DNA of 64,000 nt from a virus, in IMG/VR virus record IMGVR_UViG_3300009149_000016, positions 43,137 to 107,136 of that record; one strand, written 5' to 3'. The position numbers and the translations under genes were made by a program. Positions 1 to 7,597 of this stretch are shown here, one piece after another (position 1 is the stretch's first letter; every line of letters begins with the position of its first letter). Under the pieces are notes generated by a model. The model saw nothing but the letters and a program-made list of their open reading frames with translations, made no database searches and was not told where the DNA came from.

Positions 1-2
1 CC

Positions 3-320
3 TATCACAAGGAGTGCTGGGACCACGCAGGACGCCCTACGAACGACCTGACGCCCAGTGAGCACGCAGGCGACCAAGGGTTCTTCTTCAACGACGGCGA
101 CCACGACATGGCGCCCCCCTCCTGCGAGGATCCCGAGACTTACATCACCGAGAAGCGGATCGAGCGCACCACGCGCCGCCAAGCCGCCGAGCTTTGCCAG
201 GTGAACAACTGGTTCGAAGAAGCCTGGTACGCCCTCTGCAAGTATCCCGAGGACGAGCCCACCTGGCTTGAGGACGAGCACAAGCGTGCGGTCAGGCGCT
301 CGGAGTACGGAGACATATGA
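3..320 (+). CDS. Hypothetical protein, 5' truncated by window edge
   Basis: An open frame runs from the first bases of the window to a TGA at 318-320. The earliest in-frame ATG is at 108, but the upstream codons read as an ordinary protein (for example YHKECWDHAG), so the real start is probably outside. The visible part is about 105 residues, charged and rich in Glu, Arg and Trp, with scattered Cys and His but no recognisable motif. Its stop overlaps the next start as ATGA, so the two are probably translated together. Function unknown. Confidence 0.6.
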   Translation, partial: YHKECWDHAGRPTNDLTPSEHAGDQGFFFNDGDHDMAPPSCEDPETYITEKRIERTTRRQAAELCQVNNWFEEAWYALCKYPEDEPTWLEDEHKRAVRRSEYGDI

Positions 321-679
321 GCAAGCCCCTCCCCGCCAAGTGGTACGACAAGGCCCCCCGCCTCGCAACCATTGCCAAGTGGATCAACGCGAACACAACC
401 CTACACGCATGGATCGAGGAAGGATTCTGCGACACGGACCGCAAGTACAAGGGGTCTCGAATCCGGTTCCCGGGCAAGGGTCGAACCGGCAATCACCTGT
501 TTGTGACCACCGAAAGGGTTTCCCGCCATGCGATGACCCGGGCGGAATTCTACAAGTTCGAAGTCATCTCCCACAACGCCGCCGAAACCTACCGGTCCAA
601 TGACGAAGTGGTCACGAGCCTCGACCACTACTTGAAAAAGAACCCGAAGCGGTTGATTGCGACCAAGCCCACGCCTTAG
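317..679 (+). CDS. Hypothetical protein (120 aa)
   Basis: This plus-strand gene starts with an ATG overlapping the stop of the preceding gene (ATGA). The protein is basic, soluble-looking and lacks membrane segments or obvious catalytic motifs. Its C-terminus carries a Lys-rich stretch (LKKNPKRL). It sits in a three-gene plus-strand run ending convergently against the minus-strand block. I do not recognise the family. Coding is supported by the start overlap and the short gap to the next gene. Confidence 0.65.
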   Translation: MSKPLPAKWYDKAPRLATIAKWINANTTLHAWIEEGFCDTDRKYKGSRIRFPGKGRTGNHLFVTTERVSRHAMTRAEFYKFEVISHNAAETYRSNDEVVTSLDHYLKKNPKRLIATKPTP

Positions 680-689
680 AAGGGGCACA

Positions 690-1070
690 ATGAGAGCCAT
701 CAACAAAAAAGCCGCCGCCATCCTCTCCTCAATCGTCGAAGGCATGGAGCCCGGCACCAGCAAGAAGATTGACAACACGGGCGGCACGTTCATGCCCCTG
801 TCCGTCGAGCGCCTCACCGAGGACCGATACTCGATGGCGCACTACTTCACGCAGAATGGTGACTTGTGCGCCGACCCGGACATGGAGTTCTGGCGTGGAC
901 CCGATGGCAAGTTCTACCCCATCGCCATCCAACAGATCTACGGCTACCAGGTCGCGATGACCTTCGGAGCCGATGACAAGCCTTCCGGCACGTACCCCCG
1001 TGCCCAGCGCGAGCAAGCGGTCTTCGCCGCTCAGTGGCTCGACAACATCAAGAGTCAACAGGGGCTCTGA
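690..1070 (+). CDS. DUF6908-like protein (126 aa)
   Basis: The start is placed at the ATG at 690 (MRAINKKAAA), preceded by an AGAAGGGG ribosome site. An upstream in-frame start at 657 would overlap the previous gene. The central block (KIDNTGGTFMPLSVERL, then MAHYFTQNGDL and DPDMEF) resembles what I remember of the DUF6908 family, small proteins common on phages and plasmids with no known biochemical role; I could not check this. The gene ends three bases before the stop of the convergent minus-strand gene, leaving no room for a terminator. Confidence 0.65.
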   Translation: MRAINKKAAAILSSIVEGMEPGTSKKIDNTGGTFMPLSVERLTEDRYSMAHYFTQNGDLCADPDMEFWRGPDGKFYPIAIQQIYGYQVAMTFGADDKPSGTYPRAQREQAVFAAQWLDNIKSQQGL

Positions 1071-1073
1071 GAG

Positions 1074-2321
1074 CTACTTGTCGGTCTTCTTACGGGGCTC
1101 GTGCCGCCAGGCCGAGCCCTCTACTTTGTCAGCAAGACTTGCACAGAACGCGCCGGGGTCGTCGATCTTGCCTTCCATCTTTTTGATGCAGGCGGTGACC
1201 TTGTGCTTGTTGTCGCCCGTGAGCTTGCCCCAGAACTTTTTGACGCTCTCATCCGTCCAGCCCTTCGGCAGCTTGTTCCACTTGCCAGCCTCTACGGTCA
1301 CCAAGTCGCTTCCGAACACCAGGGAGGCCCGAACGCACCGGATGCTGTTGGAAGCCATCTTCTCGGCGCACTTGGGGCAGATCTCGGCCATCATCTTCTG
1401 ATCGACCCAGAAGTCCGACAACGGCTGCGAACCGATGTGCTCGGCTGCGACCCGAAGGGTCATGTCGGAAGCGGTCTTGTTTTCTTTTCTGAGGTGGTCA
1501 AACAGTGCGCCCATGGCGTATTTCTCCCGTGGGGCAATTTCATTCCACATCTCGTCAACGACGTCTTTGATTGCCCAATCGATCTCTTGCGGCTGGTTTT
1601 CGACGTCAAGCCCCTGGTCCGTCAGGTACTTCCAGACCTTGTCGTAGGAGAATTCGCTCCCCCGGCCTGTCAACTTCGCCATGATGTGGCTGATCGCCTG
1701 GCGCTCCGGGGTCCAAAGGTCAGACATCGACGGGTCTACTTTGAAGTCGAACGGAAAGACCCCTCGACGAACGTTGTCGATGGCTCGTTCCAGGTCGCGC
1801 CGGATGAATTTGTCGAAGTAGTAGCGAACCTGAACCTCGATCTCCCGGGTCCAATCGTCCTTGTTCTCTTCAATGGAATCTTGGAGGCTTTTGAGAACCT
1901 TGTCTGCAAGCTTGCGCATGAAGCGCTCAATCCGGCGAAACGTCTTGTTGTCAACCCGGTTGATCTGTCCCTTGCGGTCAAGCTGGACAATCTTGGCTGA
2001 CATCTGGTTCGCTCGGCCGTAGACCTTTTCGTTGCCGTCGGTCGCACGCCACATGGCGACCATCTTGCGTTCCGTGTCGTAAACCCAAAGGTACTTCCAC
2101 TTGTTGCCGGAAGGGAGCTTGATCAACCGTGCGCCGCCAGGTACCTCTTCCTCATCCCCTAAGGCATCCATGAGGGGACCAGCATCGGTCGAGAGGTTAT
2201 AGGTCTCACCATCGATCTTGACGGTGGGCACACCCGGCTTGCGTTGCAGCGGGATCACATCACCAGAAAAGCGTTGAACGATTCTTTGTACCAAGGGATC
2301 CATCACCCCTTGTTGAACCAT
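1074..2321 (-). CDS. Hypothetical protein (about 415 aa) with C-terminal conserved module
   Basis: Three starts are possible: TTG at 2351 overlapping the upstream gene, ATG at 2321 (used here), and ATG at 2303 with AAGGGG only two bases ahead. The middle is helical and highly charged (many Lys, Arg, Glu, Trp). The last 60 residues begin LPKGWTDESVKKFWGKLTG and include CIKKMEGKIDDP and CASLADK. This looks like a compact module of the kind found at the ends of otherwise unrelated phage proteins; that comparison is from memory. No enzymatic motif was found. Last gene of the minus-strand block in this window. Confidence 0.6.
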   Translation of the reverse strand: MVQQGVMDPLVQRIVQRFSGDVIPLQRKPGVPTVKIDGETYNLSTDAGPLMDALGDEEEVPGGARLIKLPSGNKWKYLWVYDTERKMVAMWRATDGNEKVYGRANQMSAKIVQLDRKGQINRVDNKTFRRIERFMRKLADKVLKSLQDSIEENKDDWTREIEVQVRYYFDKFIRRDLERAIDNVRRGVFPFDFKVDPSMSDLWTPERQAISHIMAKLTGRGSEFSYDKVWKYLTDQGLDVENQPQEIDWAIKDVVDEMWNEIAPREKYAMGALFDHLRKENKTASDMTLRVAAEHIGSQPLSDFWVDQKMMAEICPKCAEKMASNSIRCVRASLVFGSDLVTVEAGKWNKLPKGWTDESVKKFWGKLTGDNKHKVTACIKKMEGKIDDPGAFCASLADKVEGSAWRHEPRKKTDK

Positions 2322-2328
2322 CAAAAGT

Positions 2329-2724
2329 CTAGTTGTCGATGAGTTGGGCAAGCTCAGCGTAGGTTTCCGAAAGGGTACGAAAACACTTCGCCATCTTCGC
2401 GTGCTTTTGCTGTGACGGGGCGGGTGTCCCGGGCCTCGAAAAGTGCTCTTTGATTCGGTTGGTGTCCTCGGTGCACATGCAGAAGCTCTCGATTTGGTCC
2501 CAAAGCGTCAAGCCCGAGCCTGTTTGCATGGTGCGCTCTAGAATTCCAAGGGTGACGGCAACATCTCGCACCCGACGCCGCCGTTCTTTTGTTGAAAGCC
2601 GTTGAGCCCCTAAAATCCGGTCGTATTCGTTCCGACGGATGGGCCGTCCAAGGATACTTCCGAGCTTGAGCATGATTTCCATACCAAGCTTCCGGTAGTT
2701 GTAGTGCTGTTGTTTCGTCGGCAT
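2329..2724 (-). CDS. Hypothetical helical protein (131 aa)
   Basis: The start is the ATG at 2724 (MPTKQQHYNY). It has no clear Shine-Dalgarno sequence but has the GTGTAG hexamer 14 bases upstream, formed by the GTG TAG end of the preceding gene. The protein is basic and mostly helical, with an Arg-rich segment (KERRRRVRD) and a C-terminal helix. A few Cys are present but not arranged as a zinc site. An unspecific nucleic-acid-binding role is conceivable from charge only. Family not recognised. Confidence 0.55.
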   Translation of the reverse strand: MPTKQQHYNYRKLGMEIMLKLGSILGRPIRRNEYDRILGAQRLSTKERRRRVRDVAVTLGILERTMQTGSGLTLWDQIESFCMCTEDTNRIKEHFSRPGTPAPSQQKHAKMAKCFRTLSETYAELAQLIDN

Positions 2725-2732
2725 GGGAAGAC

Positions 2733-2738
2733 CTACAC
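2733..2738 (-). promoter_or_regulatory. GTGTAG element before 131-aa gene
   Basis: GTGTAG starts 14 bases upstream of the ATG at 2724 and is also the last Val codon plus stop of the preceding gene. No Shine-Dalgarno sequence lies between. Confidence 0.4.
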
Positions 2739-3170
2739 CATCCGGCCGTCTTTCGGGTACCACAGGCGAGGCATGAGACGACGCAAGGTCAGGATGGTCG
2801 AATCACGAGCAGTTCCGTTGAGAGTGAACCGGGATGGGCGTCGCGCATTTCTAACCACCGCATGGGGTTGGTTCATCCGCTCCGTGTAGTCGAGCCACGC
2901 CTCCCACGCTTGCTGGGGCGTGAAGTGTGACGGCACGTTGAACTCGATTCCCCGTTTCGAAAGCCACACTTCCCAGTTCGGACGCTCCCAGACCCAGTAG
3001 CGGCGATGCCCCAAGACAAGGCACTGGGTTTGACGCCCGAGCCAATGCCTGTGGGCATCTACGAGCCGCCCTCCCTCATCAGAAAGGGCAAACGAGAATC
3101 TCAGGTAGTCTTTAGCGAATTCAGGCCCGAACAGGTCTGATTGACTCACGATGTTGAGGATGGGGACCAT
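2733..3170 (-). CDS. Hypothetical protein (145 aa)
   Basis: The start is the ATG at 3170 (MVPILNIVSQ), one base after the TAA of the RNA ligase gene, so it is probably translationally coupled to it. An upstream start at 3290 would overlap the ligase by about 120 bases and is rejected. The protein has many aromatic residues (WVWERPNWEVW) and a basic C-terminal third. No family recognised. Its last codons, ATG GTG TAG, supply the GTGTAG element of the next gene. Confidence 0.55.
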   Translation of the reverse strand: MVPILNIVSQSDLFGPEFAKDYLRFSFALSDEGGRLVDAHRHWLGRQTQCLVLGHRRYWVWERPNWEVWLSKRGIEFNVPSHFTPQQAWEAWLDYTERMNQPHAVVRNARRPSRFTLNGTARDSTILTLRRLMPRLWYPKDGRMV

Positions 3171-3171
3171 G

Positions 3172-4035
3172 TTACTGAGCTTGTAGTTTCGCTTGGAAGT
3201 ATTTCTTGAACAGCTTTGCTGTCGTCGAACCAATGGCTTTTCGAGCCTCCTTGCTATCGACGATCTCCCCTGCACCCTCGCGCAAGACATCCTCCGTCAT
3301 CGCTTGGATGACTTCTTTGGTCCGTTCCATCCCGATGTCGCCCTCGATCTTGTCCAGGACATGCTCAAGGCGAGTCGGAGTCACCCACTCATCGGCGATG
3401 GCTTGCGCTTCCTCCAACACCTTGAGCTTTTCCGGGTCGACTACCTGGCGAGGCGTATTGGTCTCCCGCTCCTCATCTCGCTTGTGCTTCGAAAGGACAC
3501 GCTCCCCCCGGTGGTCTCGGTATTCCGTCAACGGACGAAGCACGACACCTTCACGGGGTTGAGGTTCTTCAATCCCATTGCGAACCGCTTGAACACTCGG
3601 CGCATCCCGCTGCTTGTCGATCTCTTCCACGGTGGCCGCAATCCGCTCATAGTGGACGAATTCCAAGCTAAGTTTGGTCGCAACATTATGGGCGTTTTCG
3701 ACGGACAGCCACGTGTCATCGATCTTGACCTCAAAGGCAGCGAACTTCAGATCCTTGCCGTATCTCCAGGTCTGCTTTTGCTGACTCCCACCATACGCTT
3801 CGCCGTAGACAACCACGGTCGGATGACCCAGCGCCTCGAAGGCTTTCACAAGCGCAGCCTCATCGAACAGCGACCGAAAGCGTTCCGCCTTCGCGCCGCC
3901 CGACGAGAATTGCAACTTGCCATCCCGCCATTGGATGCTGGTTGACGTCCCATGGAGCTTTTCCAAGGCAAAGCATTCCTTGAAGGCTAGGATTCCCTGG
4001 TTCTTATAGAGGTTCTCGATGTGTCGGTAGCCCAT
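3172..4035 (-). CDS. RNA ligase, Rnl2-like nucleotidyltransferase family
   Basis: The protein joins RNA ends through a covalent lysyl-AMP intermediate. The adenylation motif EKLHGTS lies at residues 25-31 with the predicted nucleophile Lys26. FAAFEVKID is a plausible motif IIIa, EGVVLRP motif IV and LSKHKRDE motif V. At 287 residues it has room for the nucleotidyltransferase fold plus the helical C-terminal domain typical of Rnl2-type enzymes. Phage RNA ligases repair host anticodon-nuclease damage; a CCA-adding-type enzyme about 3.5 kb away fits an RNA-repair theme, but the physiological substrate is not shown. Confidence 0.85.
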   Translation of the reverse strand: MGYRHIENLYKNQGILAFKECFALEKLHGTSTSIQWRDGKLQFSSGGAKAERFRSLFDEAALVKAFEALGHPTVVVYGEAYGGSQQKQTWRYGKDLKFAAFEVKIDDTWLSVENAHNVATKLSLEFVHYERIAATVEEIDKQRDAPSVQAVRNGIEEPQPREGVVLRPLTEYRDHRGERVLSKHKRDEERETNTPRQVVDPEKLKVLEEAQAIADEWVTPTRLEHVLDKIEGDIGMERTKEVIQAMTEDVLREGAGEIVDSKEARKAIGSTTAKLFKKYFQAKLQAQ

Positions 4036-4041
4036 TTGATC

Positions 4042-4227
4042 TCATCTTTCGTTGCAGAAAGGAATCTTCTTCCGCTCCATCTCGGCCTTGGCCTGGCAAG
4101 AGATACACCAGGCCACTTCAGGCCAGTTGGCTCGGCTTTTTTGACAGGTGGTGCCCTGCATCATGCAAGGCTTCTTTCCAAGCTCTAGAAGCTTCGCATA
4201 GGGCAGGGCTTCGAGGGGGCGTTTCAT
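4042..4227 (-). CDS. Small Cys-containing hypothetical protein (61 aa)
   Basis: The ATG overlaps the clpX stop as ATGA, which supports expression. Five cysteines occur in a pattern CMMQGTTC ... CISC ... C, which could bind a metal, although spacing does not match a named zinc finger. The protein is basic and otherwise featureless. It could be a small partner or adaptor of the ClpX encoded just upstream, but that rests only on position. Confidence 0.5.
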   Translation of the reverse strand: MKRPLEALPYAKLLELGKKPCMMQGTTCQKSRANWPEVAWCISCQAKAEMERKKIPFCNER

Positions 4228-5486
4228 CCCTTGGCCTGCTTTTTCTCCTCTTGCTGGATCGCTTCATCGATCCGGGCTTCGGCCCCCTCGACCACCAACT
4301 CAGTAACGTGGATCGCCTTCATGTCGGGGTCAGAGGGCGCGTCGAACATGTAGGGCTCCAAGATAGCCTCAACGATCCCTCGGAGCGCTCTTGCCCCCGT
4401 GGGCTTCTCGCAAGCCTTGCGAGCGATGGCATGCAGGGCATCATCGTCGAACGAAAGGGCAACCTCATCGATCGTGAACAGCGCTTCGAACTGCTTGACC
4501 AGGGCGTTCTTGGGTTCGGTCAGGATACGCACCATCTCATCCTCGGTCAGGGGAAGCGTGCTGGTGATCACCGGCAGCCGGCCGAGAAGCTCAGGGATCA
4601 GACCAAAGTCGAGGATATCATCCTCGGTAATGTTGCCGTAAACCTCATCGGCCTTGATCCTGTTGGGCTGCCCCCCGCCGAATCCGAGCCGGGCGCCCTT
4701 GTTCCGGCGCTCGCCCACGACTTCCTCGATCCCGGCGAACGATCCCGAACAGATGAACAGGATGTTGGTTGTGTCGATCATGTCGGAAGTACCCATCCCG
4801 ATCTTCGAACCCATCCCACGAGGCACGGGCACAACCCCACCCTCGACAAGCTTCAGAAGGGCTTGCTGGACGCCTTCACCGGACACATCTCGGTACCCCG
4901 TCGCTCCCCGCCCGCTCTTGCGGGTGAGCTTGTCGATCTCGTCCACGAAGATGACGCCCCACTCGGCGCGCTCGATATCCCCATCGGCGTCCTGAATGAG
5001 CCCCTGAAGCATCGTCTCGACGTCATCACCGACGTAGCCAGCTTGCGTCATGCGCGTCGCATCCGACACGTAGAAGGGCAGCTTGAGCATACGTGCCACC
5101 GACCGAGCGATGTGGGTCTTGCCGGTACCCGACGGGCCCATGAGCAAGATGTTGGACTTGTCGATTTCGATATCGCCCGCAATCCCGTCCTTGACTACGC
5201 CACGTCGTTTGAAGTGGTTGTAGACCGCAATGGCAATCGCTCGCTTGGCACGGTCTTGGCCGATCACATGCTCGCTGAGGATCTTGAAGATCTCACGGGG
5301 CTTGAGAAGGATGTCATCCCCGCCCTGTTCCGCAGCTTCCTTGTTGCGGTTGGTGATCGCCTTGACGGCAGAATCAATGCAGCGGTTGCAAATGAAGGGT
5401 CCTTCGTCACCACCCGAGATGATGTGCTTCACCTCGTTGGAAGGGCGACCGCAGAAGGAGCAGACTTGACGCTTGGCTCTGGGCAT
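4224..5486 (-). CDS. clpX: ATP-dependent Clp protease ATP-binding subunit ClpX
   Basis: Hexameric AAA+ unfoldase that threads tagged proteins into ClpP or remodels complexes alone. The N-terminal zinc domain has Cys9, Cys12, Cys33 and Cys36. Walker A is GPSGTGKT (117-124), the pore loop is GYVGDD (150-155), Walker B is VIFVDEID (178-185), and a sensor-2-like GARALRG lies near the C-terminus. At 420 residues it is full length. The ClpP-docking tripeptide appears as LGF (267-269). No clpP is in the window, so it may use host ClpP or act alone. A GTGTAG element lies 14 bases before the ATG, with TTGAGG as ribosome site. Confidence 0.95.
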   Translation of the reverse strand: MPRAKRQVCSFCGRPSNEVKHIISGGDEGPFICNRCIDSAVKAITNRNKEAAEQGGDDILLKPREIFKILSEHVIGQDRAKRAIAIAVYNHFKRRGVVKDGIAGDIEIDKSNILLMGPSGTGKTHIARSVARMLKLPFYVSDATRMTQAGYVGDDVETMLQGLIQDADGDIERAEWGVIFVDEIDKLTRKSGRGATGYRDVSGEGVQQALLKLVEGGVVPVPRGMGSKIGMGTSDMIDTTNILFICSGSFAGIEEVVGERRNKGARLGFGGGQPNRIKADEVYGNITEDDILDFGLIPELLGRLPVITSTLPLTEDEMVRILTEPKNALVKQFEALFTIDEVALSFDDDALHAIARKACEKPTGARALRGIVEAILEPYMFDAPSDPDMKAIHVTELVVEGAEARIDEAIQQEEKKQAKG

Positions 5487-5494
5487 GCCTCAAT

Positions 5495-5500
5495 CTACAC
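5495..5500 (-). promoter_or_regulatory. GTGTAG element before clpX
   Basis: GTGTAG starts 14 bases upstream of the ATG at 5486; the ribosome site TTGAGG lies between. Confidence 0.45.
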
Positions 5501-5522
5501 CGGCACGGAGCCGGGAGCGAGG

Positions 5523-6257
5523 CTAGATCTCACCCATCACGAAGCAAGGCTCACTCCACTTGAGACCTTCACATTCGACCAATCCGTGCGGATGAATCAC
5601 GCACACGCCACCTTCCCCGAAATTGTTGGGAAGCTCTTTGCCATATCGGTTGGCAACGACCAACACACACTTATTGTCCTTGGCGAATTCCATCCATGTA
5701 ACGGCAGGAAAACCCCCATCGCCCCAGTTGGCACTCATCGCCACGATATCCGCATCCCCGGGATCGTAGAAGTAAGACCCTTTCTCGGTGGCCTTGTCTC
5801 GAATGTCCCGACAGATCAACAACCCCATCTTCAGCATCCGCTTGCCGTCAAGGATATGGATCACGGGAGGATTGTCGAAACCAGGATCAGCCCAAAGAAA
5901 GTCGTTCCCCCACCGGTTGATCTTGTTGTAGCTCTGGTAGTAGCCCCCCGGCGTCACCAGCACTTGGCTATTGAACAGATGATCGTCGACATGGGAGACC
6001 ATTCCCCACACGATATCCACGTTATATCGCCGAGCGACTTCCATCATGACCTTGAGCGTTGGCCCAGTGCTGATGTTCTCGGAGAGCTTCCAGGCGTCTT
6101 CCTTGTTCATGATGGAATAGCCCGTCGTGCAAAGCTCTGGTAGCACCACTAGCCTCGCGCCCGCTTTGGCAGCATCGACCACCAGCCGGGCTGCTTGTAG
6201 CAGGTTGACCTCTTTTTTTCCAAAGACGGGCTGAAACTGAACGGCTGCAACCTTCAT
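5523..6257 (-). CDS. Carbon-nitrogen hydrolase (nitrilase superfamily amidase)
   Basis: Hydrolyses a carbon-nitrogen bond, most often an amide or carbamoyl group, through a Glu-Lys-Cys triad. All three are visible: Glu41 in LPELCTTGY, Lys112 in YNKINRWG and Cys149 in GLLICRDIR. At 244 residues it is a complete single-domain enzyme without a glutaminase or synthetase partner. Substrate cannot be predicted; N-carbamoylputrescine or omega-amidase-like activity are family possibilities. The start overlaps the upstream metallopeptidase stop as ATGA. Confidence 0.85.
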   Translation of the reverse strand: MKVAAVQFQPVFGKKEVNLLQAARLVVDAAKAGARLVVLPELCTTGYSIMNKEDAWKLSENISTGPTLKVMMEVARRYNVDIVWGMVSHVDDHLFNSQVLVTPGGYYQSYNKINRWGNDFLWADPGFDNPPVIHILDGKRMLKMGLLICRDIRDKATEKGSYFYDPGDADIVAMSANWGDGGFPAVTWMEFAKDNKCVLVVANRYGKELPNNFGEGGVCVIHPHGLVECEGLKWSEPCFVMGEI

Positions 6258-7597
6258 GCGTCTACCACCAATTCCTCGAACAAAGCTGCTTGGGACGGGG
6301 GAAGCTCGCCCAAACAGTAAAAAGCGAACATTTCGGCAAAGTTCTCATCTGGGCTTGTCTTGGCGTACGGGGTGATGAACCCCTTGAAATCGTTCTTGAG
6401 CATCCTTGGGTCGATGCCCTTGAGTCTCAGGTACCCGAACAGGTTGATCTCCGCTGTATCAATAGAGAAGCTGCGGCGGGTGATGATGTCGATGAGCATC
6501 TTCTTTTCCCGCTCTTGCTCTGGCGTGAGAACCCCTTTGAACAGATCGGGAGCCTGCTTTTCCGCAGAACGAAGCACCTGAGCTTCAAGCTCTTTCTTGT
6601 CCTTGTCCGTCAGGACTTTCCGAAGATGAACCTTGTCTTTCTTCATGTACGTGACTTCGTACGTCTCGCCCTTATCCGTGATGGTGTCACCACGTTCGGG
6701 ACGATAACCAAGGAAGTCGCTCTGATACCCATCCTCGGCGGCATTGTAGAGGATCTTGGGCACACGCTTGTTTTTCAAGAACTTGTTTTCGTACCGATGA
6801 CCAAGCTCATGAATGATGGTGCGCACGGAGCTTCCCGCCGCAATTTTCTTGTCAGCACGAACGAAGAATTCATCCGACCCGTAAACGTAGAACGCAAGTA
6901 CGTTCCCTTTGTCGATCGACTGGCTGATATGAACCTCGCCGTAGCAGACCTTGCCAAGCCCAGCGGTTGTGATCTCCGATGCAGCCTCTTTGACTGCCTT
7001 AGCGCAGATGTCCATCACACCATCGGGGAAGCCACCCATGTTGATGAGGGTGAAGGGTCCGGCCTTGACCTTCACGGGGTCGTCGGCATCACCCACCGCA
7101 ATCTCACGACCCTTGCTCAGCGCTTCTTCCAGCGTACTGAAATGCGCCCGAAGGGTATCGAGGTACTTGAGATAGTACGTCAGGTAAGCATCGGTGCGCT
7201 CCAAGTCCTTCCTTGGGAGGCGGGGGCGGCGGTTGGTTTTCTTCGTCGCCCAAAACTTGACGAGCTTCTCGACCTTCTTACGCAGCGTTGCTGACAGGCT
7301 GTAGGTCTGGAGGATCGCCATCGAGATCCCCCACATCTGGTTGAACCGCTGATTGAAGCCGACCACCTCGGACATGATTGTGAACATGTCCCGACCGAAA
7401 TCGGGTTTTGCCACGTCCTTGCCACGAGCCAAGTCCTTTTTGTACTGCGAAAGGATGGCTTGGAACCGCTCGGCGTCCTTCTCAGCGTTGTCGTAAAGGT
7501 CGAACTTGCGCCGAAGCTCTTTGAGAAGTGCTTTCGGATCCTCGACGACCGCTGCCTCCAAGTACCGGGTGGCGACTCGCTCAGCATGAACGCTCAT
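6254..7597 (-). CDS. Putative zinc metallopeptidase (447 aa)
   Basis: The ATG at 7597 overlaps the upstream stop as ATGA and is preferred to a start at 7606. The first 165 residues are helical and charged. A zinc-peptidase signature HELGH occurs at 263-267, and a downstream acidic helix (DENFAEMFAFY, about 425-435) could supply a glutamate metal ligand, as in gluzincins. A short beta-rich segment (TYEVTYMKKDKVHLRKV) lies between. The N-terminus carries RVATRYL. Could process virion or host proteins; the substrate is unknown and there is no signal peptide, so it probably acts in the cytoplasm or in the virion. Confidence 0.7.
   Translation of the reverse strand: MSVHAERVATRYLEAAVVEDPKALLKELRRKFDLYDNAEKDAERFQAILSQYKKDLARGKDVAKPDFGRDMFTIMSEVVGFNQRFNQMWGISMAILQTYSLSATLRKKVEKLVKFWATKKTNRRPRLPRKDLERTDAYLTYYLKYLDTLRAHFSTLEEALSKGREIAVGDADDPVKVKAGPFTLINMGGFPDGVMDICAKAVKEAASEITTAGLGKVCYGEVHISQSIDKGNVLAFYVYGSDEFFVRADKKIAAGSSVRTIIHELGHRYENKFLKNKRVPKILYNAAEDGYQSDFLGYRPERGDTITDKGETYEVTYMKKDKVHLRKVLTDKDKKELEAQVLRSAEKQAPDLFKGVLTPEQEREKKMLIDIITRRSFSIDTAEINLFGYLRLKGIDPRMLKNDFKGFITPYAKTSPDENFAEMFAFYCLGELPPSQAALFEELVVDA

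Noticed and set aside
4251-6143. 630-codon plus-strand open frame
   Set aside because: It lies antisense across clpX and the nitrilase gene, both with intact catalytic motifs. The translation has no coherent motif and arises from GC-rich codon use.
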